NCBI GenBank assembly: GCA_016708305.1
Contig: JADJGB010000001.1
Coordinates: 310,001-374,000 of the forward strand
DNA: 64,000 nucleotides
Source of the DNA: Sphingobacteriales bacterium
Lineage (GTDB): Bacteria; Bacteroidota; Bacteroidia; Chitinophagales; Chitinophagaceae
Direction of reading: 5' to 3'
Shown: positions 50,106 to 61,858 of the stretch, in pieces
How the letters are laid out: each line of letters starts with the position of its first letter
Numbering within the stretch: position 1 is the stretch's first letter
Program-made: the position numbers and the translations under genes
Notes under the pieces: generated by a model
The model's input: the letters and a program-made list of their open reading frames with translations, nothing else
The model's database searches: none
What the model was told of the DNA's origin: nothing

Positions 50106-53100
50106 ATGAAAAATGTAATCCTCTCTCTTTTATTTTTCGCATTTTCCCTAAGTGGAGTTGCTCAAAAAGGGAACATAATAATACCCTCAGGTCATGATGG
50201 TGCTGTGCGAATAATTATGATAGATAATCAAAGCAAATACTTTTATACGGCGGATGAGTGGAAAGTTATCATGTGGGATTTTAATACCGCAAAACAATTG
50301 TACACTTTTCCAATTTCAAATAAAGCAACTACCCAGCATTTTGGAAGCGAAGTGCATAATCTTAGAGACCTAATTGTTTCTGCAGATGGTAAAACACTTG
50401 CCTTCACAACATCTGAGGACGAATTGGTCATATACTCTACAGAATCGGGAAAGAAAATCAACTCCATACATGGCGTAGTTTCAAGAATAAACTTTTCAAA
50501 AGATGGGAAAACTATTTACGATTTTGTACGAGGCCCGGAGGGTGGCGATGTACAGCCAGGTACCAATGGCAGGATGATTAGGGCGATTAATGTTCAATCC
50601 GGTGCAATTATAGACTACTGGCACAAAAAGGATATGAACATTTGGGGAAGTTTTATTTAATATTTTTTTCCAATCGAAGCAGGTAAAGTAATCAATTTTG
50701 ATAATCAGGGATACACGGTACTCGATTTGGATGAGAAAAAGGAAATCATTAAATCTAATGTACATGAACAGTTGAAAGATAATTACAAAATTGATACTGA
50801 AGGTTTCAATCGTCATTATTTTCAGGTACCTTTTAGTTCGGGTCTGTTCAGTCTTCAAATCCACACAGTTAAAGGGTCGTTAGGATTTTTGGCGTGGGAT
50901 GTTTATGATAATAAGGAGTTTGCTTTTCTTCCTTTAGATAAAAATTATAAGGTTCATGACAGCTATGTAAAAGGCCGGTTTCTTTTTGCCAACAAATCCA
51001 GCCGCTATGATAAGCAAGAGGTGGGTATTTTGGAACGGGGCAATAAAATAGCTAAGAAAGTAAATATTACCGGAAGTAATGAAATAAAGGTAGCTGCACT
51101 TAGCAAAAATGGGAATACGATTATATATAGTGGAGAAGATCAAAAACTATATAAATATGATCTCGAAAAACCAATTCAAAATCCATTACCGGCAGTTGCA
51201 GCAAATGTAGCTTTGGCATCGGTAACAAGAAAAAATGATGATCTTATTTTCAATAGTATTTCCAGAAAATACGATAAGGGAGAAACAATAAATTTTGAAA
51301 GCGAAAATGTGAATTATATAGTGGATTTAATGCGCATGGCTGTAAAAACGGCTGATACACTTCCCATAAAACAGGCAAAATCGTTATATACAGTTCGCTT
51401 AAATAAGGATAGTTTTCTATTGGCATATTCTAATCCTAATGATGAACGTTTTATGTACAATGTGCGCACACGCAAAACGGTGCCTTTCCAAAATAAATCT
51501 CTTCCAATAACACTAAATTCAACATGGAGATCCTTTCCTAAAATTCCCGCCATTTTTGCTGCAAAAGGCTCCGGAAATTTCTTTATAACAGAGGATGGAA
51601 CTGACAACAAAGGCAGGGATATAGCAGGCCTTGTGAAGTATAATTTAAACACTAAGCAGTCCACCAGAATTTTTTCTACAGGGTACTTTCAAGGTGATGA
51701 ATGGGAACAAAGAGTAAATGATATGAACAATAGAGCAAGAGTGGAGAATGCCTTGGTAATGGATCAGGAAAATAATCTGCTCGCTTCTGCAGAGTTTTAT
51801 TATAAAGGCACTGTACGGGTAATGGATCTTAATACCGGGAAAACACTAGGGCAGCGTTCATTTGTTTATGACTCGGCTGCGTATGCAAAAGGTAATACAA
51901 CTGGTGCATCAGGCATTATACAGGAAGGCATTCAAAATTATCCTTACTACATCACCCAGGTAAAAAAGATTAATGACCATACAGCAAGAGTGCTGGCAAT
52001 GGAAAAAATTTTTGAAATTGACTTAAATGGAGGAGCCGGTAAAGAAATGCAAATTGCCCAACCACAATATTTTAGTCAGAAGAGAAATATTAAATTGTTT
52101 GCCAATAATAAAATGGAAACTGTCATCAGCACTTATCAAACAGGTAATAGATTAGTTGCCGAAACTATTTATGGACCTTATCAGTATAAACTAACCCATC
52201 TTGCTTCACCAATAAATAGTATTGAGTTTTCCAAAAACGATAGTATTTTATATACAGTTAACGAAAACAAAACCTTCAGTGCCTATAATGCAATCACCGG
52301 GTTTTATTATGGCACATTATATACTTTTGAAAATTCATCCGATTGGGTTTTTATGGGCGTTGATGGTCGGTTTGATGGTACAAAAGATGGTATGAACCGA
52401 TTGTATTATTTGAATGGAAGAGAGGTTGTTTCGATTGATAAAGTATTTGAAAAATATTATACGCCCAATCTGTTTCAGCGTCTTACAGCAGGTGAAGGGT
52501 TTGAACCTGTACCCGATATTGACTTCAAACCCAAACCCAGAACCAATATTCTTTACGCCGAAGTAAAACGCAATTTGGAAGTAGAAGATGATAAACCTAC
52601 CTACAGCAATACTTCCGGCATAGCCGAGATCACAGTGAATGCTACTGCACCAGAGGATAAGGTAGATGAAATCAGGTTGTTCCACAACGGAAAAGCCGTA
52701 AACCTTGCCACACGCGGACTTTTTGTAACCGATGCCGATGGAACCGATTCTAAAAAATACACCATCAATTTATTACCGGGTGCCAACAATTTTAGAGCCA
52801 TTGCATTGAACAGTCAACGTACAGAAAGTGAACCGGATGAGATTTTGGTAAACTATCAAACTGGTATTGTGCCTGCACCTAAACCCGGCGGTAACACAAA
52901 TGGTACGGTCATTGATCCGGTGGACAAGAATGCGACCATGCACTTAGTGGTAGTAGGCGTAAATGCTTACAAGGGAAAAATAAAACCCCTGGGTTATGCA
53001 GTACCCGATGCTACAGCTTTTAAGGACGAAATAGAAAAAGATGCCAGATCTGTTATCAGCAATGTAAAAAGCTATTTTATTACCGATGCCAACGCAGATA

Positions 53101-53681
53101 AATCAGGCATTGTACATGCCTTTAATGATATAAAGAAAAACGCCAAACCGCAAGATGTGTTTGTGTTTTATTATGCGGGACATGGCTATATTCATCCGGG
53201 CAATAAAGAGTTTTATTTGGTAAGTGCCGATGTGGAAGACGGCAATGAAAGTTTGTTGAAGAATGGTGTAGCAGCCAAAGAGCTGCAAAGTTTTGCGGTG
53301 GAGATAGCAGCCCAAAAACAAGTGTTTATTTTGGATGCCTGCCAAAGTGCAGGTGCTTTTGAACAAATGCTGAAACACGATGGGGAGCAACAAAAAGCTT
53401 TAGCGGTAGTATCGCGCAGTACGGGTACACACTGGATGGCCGCCAGTGGCAGCACAGAAACAGCCAAGGAGTTTGGCGAACTAGGGCATGGTGCATTTAC
53501 TTACACGCTGCTGCAAGCCTTGAAAGGACAGGCCGCCGCCAATAAAATGATTACCGTAAACGGACTAAAAAATTTCCTTCAGGTGCAGGTGCCGGAGCTT
53601 ATTAAAAAATATGGCGGTGGTGCTCAATACCCCGCCAGCTATGGGTTTGGCAATGATTTTCCGGTGGAGGTGGTGAAGTAG
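50106..53681 (+). CDS. Exported beta-propeller/caspase-like protein, copy B (one frameshift)
   Basis: The most complete copy. The ATG at 50106 gives a signal peptide (MKNVILSLLFFAFSLSGVAQ), then NIIIPSGHDGAV and a large propeller. One frame change near 50655, in a T-rich stretch, joins to a 984-codon frame reaching the end. The C-terminal part has KRNLEVEDDKP, an Ig-like domain, and the caspase domain with YYAGHGYIHP (His codon 53181-53183) and LDACQSAGAFE (Cys codon 53340-53342), ending FGNDFPVEVVK. About 1190 residues. The propeller probably senses a ligand and the caspase fold cleaves proteins, both in the periplasm or outside; the trigger is unknown. Confidence 0.84.
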
Positions 53682-53711
53682 AAATTCATGATCATAAAAT
53701 AAATTACGCAA

Positions 53712-56700
53712 TTGAAGAAATATTTGCTCATAGCATTTGTATTGGTGTCATCGTTCTCAATAGCACAAAAGGTAAACTTAATAATACCCAAAGGCCATAC
53801 TGCGGCAGTAAGTGATGCAGTTATTTTTGGTAATAACCGATACTTGATTTCGGGAGGTAGAGACAATTCTATTAAAATATGGGATATAAAAGGACAAAAA
53901 GAAATCAATTCCTTGATAGGTGAAAAAGGCCGTGATGCGTATAGTTTCGTAGGTGTTTCCGCAGATGAAAAATATTTTTTTAGAGGCGGTAGCAAAGAGG
54001 TAACGATGTGGGAAATGGCCACTCAAAAACTAGTTTTCAACAGTGCTGACGATAACGCTTTTTATAAAGATTTCTTTCCTGTTCCCAACTCAAATTATAT
54101 TTATTACAGGTCAAGTGTAGGGACAAAGAAATGGGAAATATTTCGCTTAAACACAAGCACAGGCACCTCAGAAAAAATATATTCAACCAATGAAGAGTGT
54201 AAGTTTCAAAAAGTATTGTATGCGGCGGATGGTAGCTATTTATTGTATTGCCCATTTGATAGTTATGAAAAAACAGATATAGTAAAAGTATCTCTGCCTT
54301 CCGGCAAAAAGGAAGAAACACTAAAAAATATAAAATCAGTTTCGGGAATTGCTATGGTGAACAAAAGCAAGGCCGTGTATTGGACTGACGCTGGTGAGTA
54401 CGTGTTTTTTGATCCTGCTACGGGCAATGAACAAAACAGATTTAAAAGCAAACATTTTGAAGATATTTGTTTTTCATCCGACGGAAAGTTAATGGTGGCA
54501 AAAGAAAACTTCACTAGTGCATCTATTGCTTTTTATAATGCTCAAAATGGTGAGAACATTTTTGCAAATACTGAACTTGGGCACAAGTCAATGAACAAAA
54601 CGGATGAGCAAATCTTGAGTTTTAAATTTTCTGAAGACAACAAATATCTGGTTACTACAGGTCTTGACAGGCAGGCAATTGTTTGGAACTGTAAAACAGG
54701 AGAAAAGGTTTTTGCTACTAACACCAATATAGTTGCATCGGCACGACCTAATAAGGCCATCTTTTCACCACAATCCCGGTTCATTCTTATTGATGATTTA
54801 GAAAATAGTAGCCTGATAAACTGGGATATTAATAAGAGTGCGCCAAAATATAAAATTGAAAACTATACAAGTAATTATGGTAACCTGAGTTTTGATATTT
54901 CGCCAGATGAGAAACAGATTGCCGCACCAGGAAAGCTGAACAATATTAATTTCTATGCTGCTGAAACCGGAGTTATCAATGACCTGGGAACAGACGAAGT
55001 GTCGGGTGTTCATTATTTGGACAAACAAACCTTGATAGAAAGAACCTTTGAAGAAAAGAGTGACAAAAAAAAATATAGAACACTTCCTATAGGGCAGATA
55101 AGCGGCAATAAAGTTTTTGCAGATTACGAGACATTTTTGATGGACTATGTTTCATTTAATAATGCCAAAGGTGAAATGGCACGAGCCAATATGGAAAGCG
55201 GCATTCAAGTTTACAATATCCAAACTGGTGAAAAACGACTGGCGGATAATGATAAAGGAATTTTACAATGGATTTGCTATAACCATACAGGCACCAAGTT
55301 ATATGCCTCTTATGAACATCCGAAAAAATGGGGGGTGCAATACACCATCATTTACGATGCTGTTACTTTAAAGCAAATCAAAAAAATCAATTTTGCGATG
55401 GATCATTTTTGTATTAGTAAAGATGATCGTCTTATGGCTGGAGTATCCTTTAATAATGAATTTGATATAGAGCTGTATGACCTTCAGTCGGAAAAGCTAT
55501 TGACTACATTAAACGGTCACCATGCTGCTATTTCTTCCGTCTATTTTTCACCCAATGAAAAAATGTTGATTTCAACATCAGGAGATCATACTACCAGAAT
55601 TTGGAGTGTAGAAGAAAAAAAGGAATTGATTGCCTTGATTTCCTTTGTAAATAATGATTGGGCTGTTGTGATGCCGGATGGAAGGTTTGATGCTTCGGAG
55701 GGTGCACAGAAAAGAATGTATTTACTGCCGGATTGAAACAAATACCGCTTAAGAATTTGTACGAGAAATTTTATATCCCCAAGCTTTTGGCACGCATTAT
55801 TGCAGGTGAAAAATTTATGCCACTTAACGTTGATATCTGGGATATAAAAGATAAGCCTAAAGCTACTATTCTATATGCCGAAGTAAAACGCAATTTGGAA
55901 GTAGAAGATGACAAACCTACTTACAGCAATACTTCCGGCATAGCCGAGATCATGGTGAATGCTACTGCACCGGAGGATAAGGTAGATGAAATCAGGTTGT
56001 TCCACAACGGAAAAGCCGTAAACCTTGCCACACGCGGGCTTTTCGTAACCGAAGCCGATGGAACCGATTCTAAAAAATACACCATCAATTTACTACCGGG
56101 TGCCAACAATTTCAGAGCTATTGCCCTGAACAGTCAGCGTACAGAAAGTGAACCGGATGAGATTTTGATAAACTATCAAACTGGTAATACGCCTGCACCT
56201 AAACCCGGCAGCACAAATGGTACAGTCATAGATGCTGTGGATAAAAACGCTACCATGTACATAGTAGTGGTAGGCGTAAATGCTTACAAGGGAAAAATAA
56301 AACCATTAGGTTATGCAGTACCCGATGCCACGGCTTTTAGAGAGGAGCTTGAAAAAGATGCCAGGTCTGTAATCGGCAATGTAAAAAGCTATTTTATTAC
56401 CGATGCCAAGGCAGACAAAACCGGAATAGTAAATGCCTTTAATGATATAAAGAAAAACGCCAAACCGCAGGATGTGTTTGTGTTTTATTATGCGGGACAT
56501 GGCTATATTCATCCGGGCAATAAAGAGTTTTATTTGGTAAGTGCCGATGTGGAAGACGGCAATGAAAGTTTGTTGAAGAATGGTGTAGCAGCTAAGGAAC
56601 TGCAAAGTTTTGCGGTGGAAATAGCCGCCCAAAAGTAAGTGTTTATTTTGGATGCCTGCCAAAGTGCAGGAGCTTTTGAACAAATGCTGAAACACGATGG

Positions 56701-56998
56701 GGAGCAACAAAAAGCTTTAGCGGTAGTATCGCGCAGTACGGGAACACACTGGATGGCAGCCAGTGGTAGTACAGAAACAGCCAAAGAGTTTGGCGAACTA
56801 GGGCATGGTGCATTTACTTACACACTGCTGCAAGCTTTGAAAGGACAGGCCGCCGCCAATAAAATGATTACCGTAAACGGATGAAAAAATTTCCTTCAGG
56901 TGCAGGTGCCAGAGCTTATTAAAAAATATGGGGGAGGTGCTCAATACCCCGCCAGCTATGGGTTTGGCAATGATTTTCCGGTGGAGGTGGTGAAGTGA
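53712..56998 (+). pseudogene. Exported beta-propeller/caspase-like protein, copy C (two nonsense codons and a frameshift)
   Basis: This copy starts with TTG at 53712 (KKYLLIAFVLVSSFSIAQ signal) since no ATG is available, then VNLIIPKGHTAAVSDAVIFG and a propeller with a good WD repeat (HHAAISSVYFSPNEKMLIST...IWSVEE). A frameshift near 55733 precedes LKNLYEKFYIPKLL. Two substitutions create stops in the caspase domain: CAA to TAA at 56636-56638, just before the catalytic VFILDACQS, and TTA to TGA at 56882-56884. Copies A and B have sense codons at both places. The stops are not homopolymer indels and suggest true decay, although His and Cys codons remain. Confidence 0.78.
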
Positions 56999-57068
56999 TC
57001 AGCGAAGGCAACTATTTTTTATAAATTGATAGATATAGTATTAAATTACCCTCTGCTTAAATAAATAG

Positions 57069-57716
57069 TCAATCCAATATGCCTAATCTTTTCACTACAT
57101 TGAGCAGAGATCCCACATTATGTGTATCGGTTTTTCTGAAAATATTCTTCCGGTGAGTTTCCACCGTTTTATCACTGATAAATAATTCTGTGGCAATTTG
57201 TTTATTGGTATGACCTTTGGAAATCAGACTGATAATTTCTAATTCTCTTAATGACAGTTTAAATTCTTCCTTTTCGGTTTTTCGTTTTTGATAGCTATGT
57301 ACCTCATCTAATATCTCCGCCGAAAAATACTCGCCTCCGTCATACACCTTTTCTATTGCTTCAATTAGTTCGTTTTTATTGACCGATTTGGGCAGGAAAC
57401 CTTTAATATCAGCATAGTCAATCAGCGTATTAACTATTTTGCCGTCATTATTCATAGACAGAATGATTGTTTTTATCTGAGGAAATTCTTGTCTGACCAT
57501 AAGTGCACATTCCTGACCATTCATAACAGGCATCATCAGATCAAGAAGCAGGATATCAATAATATTCTTATCATCTCTCAATGATTTTAAAAGCTCAAAA
57601 CCGTTGGTATGTTCCGTCCCAACTTTTATCCGCTCCGATTTTTCAAGCAACAACTTTAATCCATCAATTACAATCTGATGATCATCCAATATAGCTACGT
57701 TAATTTTTTTCATCAT
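57069..57716 (-). CDS. NarL/FixJ-type response regulator
   Basis: A 215-residue two-component regulator. The receiver domain has the acidic pair in ILDDHQIVIDGL, the phosphorylated Asp in LLLDLMMPVMNG (about D59) and the switch Lys in GFLPKSVNKNEL. The C-terminal LuxR-type helix-turn-helix is LSLRELEIISLISKGHTNKQ then ATELFISDKTVETHRKNIF. Its start lies about 6 bp after the stop of the histidine kinase gene, so the two form one operon. It converges on the caspase cluster. Confidence 0.94.
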   Translation of the reverse strand: MMKKINVAILDDHQIVIDGLKLLLEKSERIKVGTEHTNGFELLKSLRDDKNIIDILLLDLMMPVMNGQECALMVRQEFPQIKTIILSMNNDGKIVNTLIDYADIKGFLPKSVNKNELIEAIEKVYDGGEYFSAEILDEVHSYQKRKTEKEEFKLSLRELEIISLISKGHTNKQIATELFISDKTVETHRKNIFRKTDTHNVGSLLNVVKRLGILD

Positions 57717-57722
57717 TAGGGT

Positions 57723-59471
57723 TTATTGGGATTTGAAAAGCGATGAGTGTTCCTCTTCGGGATCACTGCTGATATCCAGGTTGCCTTTTAGAAAATTGAC
57801 TCTGCTCTTGATATTTTCCAAACCAATTCCTGCTTTATTATTCAATTTCCTGGCATCAAACCCTACACCATTATCTTCTATGGTTGCTTCAATATTTTCT
57901 TTTGATTGTATCAGTGAAATGTAAAGCCTGGTTGCTCTCGCATGTTTGATTACATTATTGATACATTCCTGAAAAATGCGGTACAAAATGATTTGAATTT
58001 TTTGGTCATAGTTTTCATTCAGTCCTTCAACATTCAGGTTTACTTCTAATGTGGGGCTTTCAATTTTTCAATAAGATTTTTAAGCGCACCGCCTAAACCC
58101 TGACGCACAAATGCCCCGGGCATCATCTGATGGGTAACGCTTCTCATCTCTTTGATGGAGTCATCAATCAGGGACATTATATTATTGTATGAGTTTTGAC
58201 CTCCCGCATTGCCGGCAAATTTCTCTTCTGCCGCCTGTATATTCATTCTTGCAGCGCTTAATAACTGTCCTAAACCATCATGCAGGTTAGATGACATACG
58301 CTGTCTTTCATTTTCTTCGGCTTCAATAATAGACTTGGCTGCAAAATCCTGTTGTTCAATAATCGTTTTTTGCAGTTGGGTTTTATGCTTTAGTTTTGAC
58401 GAACGATAGGTAACAAAAAATAAAATAGACAGCAAACCAATACCAATCAGACCTGATATCAATAAAATATTTTTTATACGCAGTGCCGATGATTTTTCAA
58501 GAATGTCTTTGTCTTTTTGTGCTACTTCATATTTTGTATTCAACTCCAGGATGGCTTTTTGCATTTGCTCAGTGTAAAGGCTGTCTTTCAACTTAGTATA
58601 TAGTTCATAATCTTTTAATGCCTCAGAGAAATTGTTTTGCTTTTTCGAAATTTCTGCCAGTAATAACTGATTATTAGCTAACAAATCTAAATATCCCGTT
58701 TTTTGAGCAAATGCATTACTGTTCTCTGCGGCTTGTTTGGCCAAGGCTTCTTTTCCTGCGGATAAATAAATTTTCGCTAAATCAGTATAGACTAATGAAA
58801 CTGAAAAAGAATCTCTGAGCGCCTCGAATAAGTTTAAGGATTTTAAAGAGTACTCCTCAGCCTCCGTATTTTTATTTTTCAGCAGGTAGGCTCCCGAAAT
58901 AAAATTGTATGCATAAGCCATTCCTACACTATCATTGATAGCCCTTTTGAGATCGAGTGATTGCTTATAATATGCAAGCGCTTTGTCGTAGTTTTTTTGA
59001 TGCTCATACACTACGCCATTTTCATTATAAACGGTAGAAAGATTTAATGTATCACGCAGGTTAGTGAAAATGTTAAGCGCCCTCTGATAGGTATTTTCAG
59101 CAGCAGACAGCATGCCTGTTTTTCTATAGAGCTTTGCCTGTTCAATAAAGGTTAGCCCCAGTTCCTTCTGGTTTTTGTATTTTTCTAATACCCTGATAGA
59201 TTTGTCATACCATAGAGATGCTTCTTTAAAAGTCTCCCTTAAAATAATAGGCTCTGCCTTTTATTCTGTAAAAAATCGCCTTTTCTTCTTCACTGTTTGT
59301 TTTTTTAATTTGCTGGTCACAAAAAGGTATTGCCTTATCAAAGTCATTAATAGATAATTTGTCCGCTTTATGAACAATGCTATCTCTATTCGCAAATACA
59401 TTAAAAAATATGCAAATAAAAAATAACAAAAAGATATTTCTGGTTAATAATTGTCTTTTCATTTTAAGCAA
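57723..59471 (-). CDS. TPR-containing sensor histidine kinase, HisKA_3 type (frameshifted)
   Basis: Partner of the response regulator. An N-terminal signal region (KRQLLTRNIFLLFFICIFFN) leads into periplasmic TPR repeats (YNENGVVYEHQKNYDKALAY and others), then a membrane helix (ILLISGLIGIGLLSILFFVT), a coiled coil and the dimerisation/phosphoacceptor box RQRMSSNLHDGLGQLLSAAR (His). The HATPase part has FQECINNVIKHARATR and EDNGVGFDARKL. Frames change near 59228 and near 58040, giving three pieces of one protein of about 580 residues. The TPR sensor class is common in Bacteroidota; the signal is unknown. Confidence 0.88.
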
Positions 59472-59609
59472 ATATTTATTTTGCTATCTATAACAATACA
59501 ATAAATAGCAATAACCGGTAAAGTTGAGTAATTCATACAGTTTTTTCAATACCTTTTTTAGGGTATTATTTGCAACAAAAAACGCTCGTTCTCAAATATT
59601 ATTTTTTAT

Positions 59610-61827
59610 CTACAATGCTTCTATTATCAATACCACACTGGTTCGTTGCAGATTTACGTTTGGATTGAATCCGACATTCATCAAAAATTCTCCTGAATAG
59701 CCGGTATTTCCTTCAATTGAAGATTTCTGATTGTCATAAAGATTAATTTCTCTGATACGATACTTTTTATTTTTATCAAGGCCATCCAATATAATAGGTC
59801 TTTGCGAAGGTTCGCCCAGATATCGCCAGTTAGTAAGATAATTATACATTACAGCTCTTGTCTTTTCCGGATTCACAAACATCAGTGATGCCAAATCATT
59901 TTCGTAAGGACTTGCCAGCCGGTACATATCGCCATGCCAGATAATTGTTTTGTAATCATTATAATTTTTTACAGCCTGCTGCGCAAATTCTATATCCTGT
60001 TTTTTCAACTCATTGGCACGGATATCAAAACCCAGTTTTCCCATAGAAGCCACATCGGTTCTGTATTTCAAAGATTTATTGCTCCAATCTGTAACATGAT
60101 TACACATGGCTATTGCCGGATAATAATAAGAATAATTCCATTGCATAAACACGCGTTCCAGAGGATCGGTATTATCGCTGAGCCAGAATTCGGTAAAATA
60201 TTGCAGCAAGTCATAGTCGCTGCGGCCTCCACCACCACTACAAAGCATCATGGGAAGTTTAGGATATTTAGCCTTGATTCTCTTTAACACCTTTTCAAGG
60301 CCCTTTGTATATTCTACATATAAATGCGACTGAGGAATTTTATTCTTTTCGAGATACATGGAATGCCCGTTAAAAATGGGTGCATTGCAATCCCATTTGA
60401 AAAAGGCAAGTTCAGGATTCTGTCTCATCAAATTATCCACCACGCCGAACACATAATCCTGCACCTGCGGATTGGTAAGGTCAAGTACCAATTGGTTTCT
60501 GAAATAGATTTCAGGTCTGTTTGGCTCACGAAGCACCCAGTCCAAATGCTTTTCATACAATTCACTTTTGGGATTCACCATTTCGGGCTCTATCCAGATG
60601 CCAAATTTAATACCGGCTTTGCCTGCTTCCTTCAATAAATAAGGCACCCCATCCGGAAGTTTCTTTTTATTGGCCTCCCAATCGCCTAAGCCTGCATGGT
60701 CATCATTGCGCGGATATTTATTGGCAAACCAGCCGTCGTCAAGCAAAAACATATCTACTCCCAACTCCTTTGCGCCCTTGAACAAACCAGCCAACTTATC
60801 CTGATCAAAACTGAAATAAGTGGCTTCCCAATTGTTTAATAGTGTCAAACGGCTGCCTTTGCCATCGGCCAGACTATAATTTCGAAGCCAGTTTTGAAGA
60901 TTACGGCTTCCTCTGCCCATTCCTTCAAAAGAAATGGTATAAACAAATTTCGGGGTTTCAAACACCTGCCCGGGTTTCAATTCGTAAGCAGACTGATACG
61001 GATTGATTCCTGCCACTAAATGAATGTTTTTGAAAACATCAGTTTCAAACTGAATAGAATAATTGCCATTCCAGGCCAGTTGTCCCATCATTACCATGCC
61101 ATTATTTTCTGTAGCAGGTTTATCAAATGACAACATGAAGTTCTGATTAGTATGCAGGTTCTCGCGTGTTCCCAATCTGGATTGAATAGTATGCATGCCT
61201 TGCTGTAAGTGAGTCAGCTCCGGCTGCATTTCTTTTGCCCACACGCCATTATAACTGGTGAGGTAATATTCCTTGTTATAAAAATATAAATTGGCGGATG
61301 CATATTTATTCAATACCACCTTTGATTTTTCATTGTGTTTGATAGCGCTCCATTGTTCAATCACGTCTTCATTTTTGTATGCTTTAAAATACAAGTCAAC
61401 GAAAAAAGGATAGACAGGGTCTTTTAGAGAAATGGTTGTGAGCAGAGCCCCATCTCCGGTAACAGAAGTGGTATGCTTTTCATATCGAAGGTCCTAATGA
61501 ATTGTTGCCATCAGCATGAACAACAGCAATAGCCGGTTCTACATAATTATTATCGGTACCGGCTGCGGCAAAGGCGCTGTTATTAGATGCAGAACCTTCT
61601 GCATATCCTCCCTGAAGCCTGTCGGTCAGATTGTATTCTTCTTTCGATTGCAGGCTTTTACCACTATATACAATTCTCAAACGGTTATCACTATTGGTTT
61701 TTAAAACAATAGCAATATTGTTTGTCTCAATAGGAATTACCACATTTTGTGACGAAACAAGAATGGGAAAAAATAAAAATGGCAATAATAAAAGTCTGAA
61801 CATACCACAAAGTTTAAAAGACTTCAA
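59610..61827 (-). CDS. GH36 alpha-galactosidase, secreted (frameshifted near N terminus)
   Basis: Retaining alpha-galactosidase of family GH36. A signal peptide (FRLLLLPFLFFPILVSSQ) opens the frame at 61827; the frame shifts between about 61490 and 61394, then continues for 594 residues. The barrel has LLNNWEATYFSFDQDKL, FLLDDGWFANKYPRNDDHAG, GIWIEPEMVNPKSELYEKH, the nucleophile Asp in FFKWDCNAPI and the acid/base Asp in EFWLSDNTDPLER, all GH36 hallmarks. Total size is about 740 residues, normal for the family. It follows the GH97 gene by 31 bp on the same strand, and both probably act on alpha-linked sugars. Confidence 0.92.
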
Positions 61828-61858
61828 ATTAAGGCCATTTTTACTAAATATGAAAATC

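Larger units (their letters stand above)
48971..56998 (+). repeat. Three near-identical caspase-domain segments of about 1.1 kb
   Basis: Segments 48971-50098, 52553-53681 and 55873-56998 begin at GCCGAAGTAAAACGCAATTT and stay almost identical through the Ig-like and caspase domains to the stop. The propeller parts upstream of each differ strongly. The pattern fits tandem duplication followed by gene conversion or selection on the catalytic end. Confidence 0.9.

Noticed and set aside
46808..56998. Caspase cluster as part of a CRISPR-linked caspase system (craspase-like)
   Set aside because: The proteins carry signal peptides, lie 5 kb beyond the array behind unrelated genes, and no gRAMP-type effector or TPR-CHAT protein is present.
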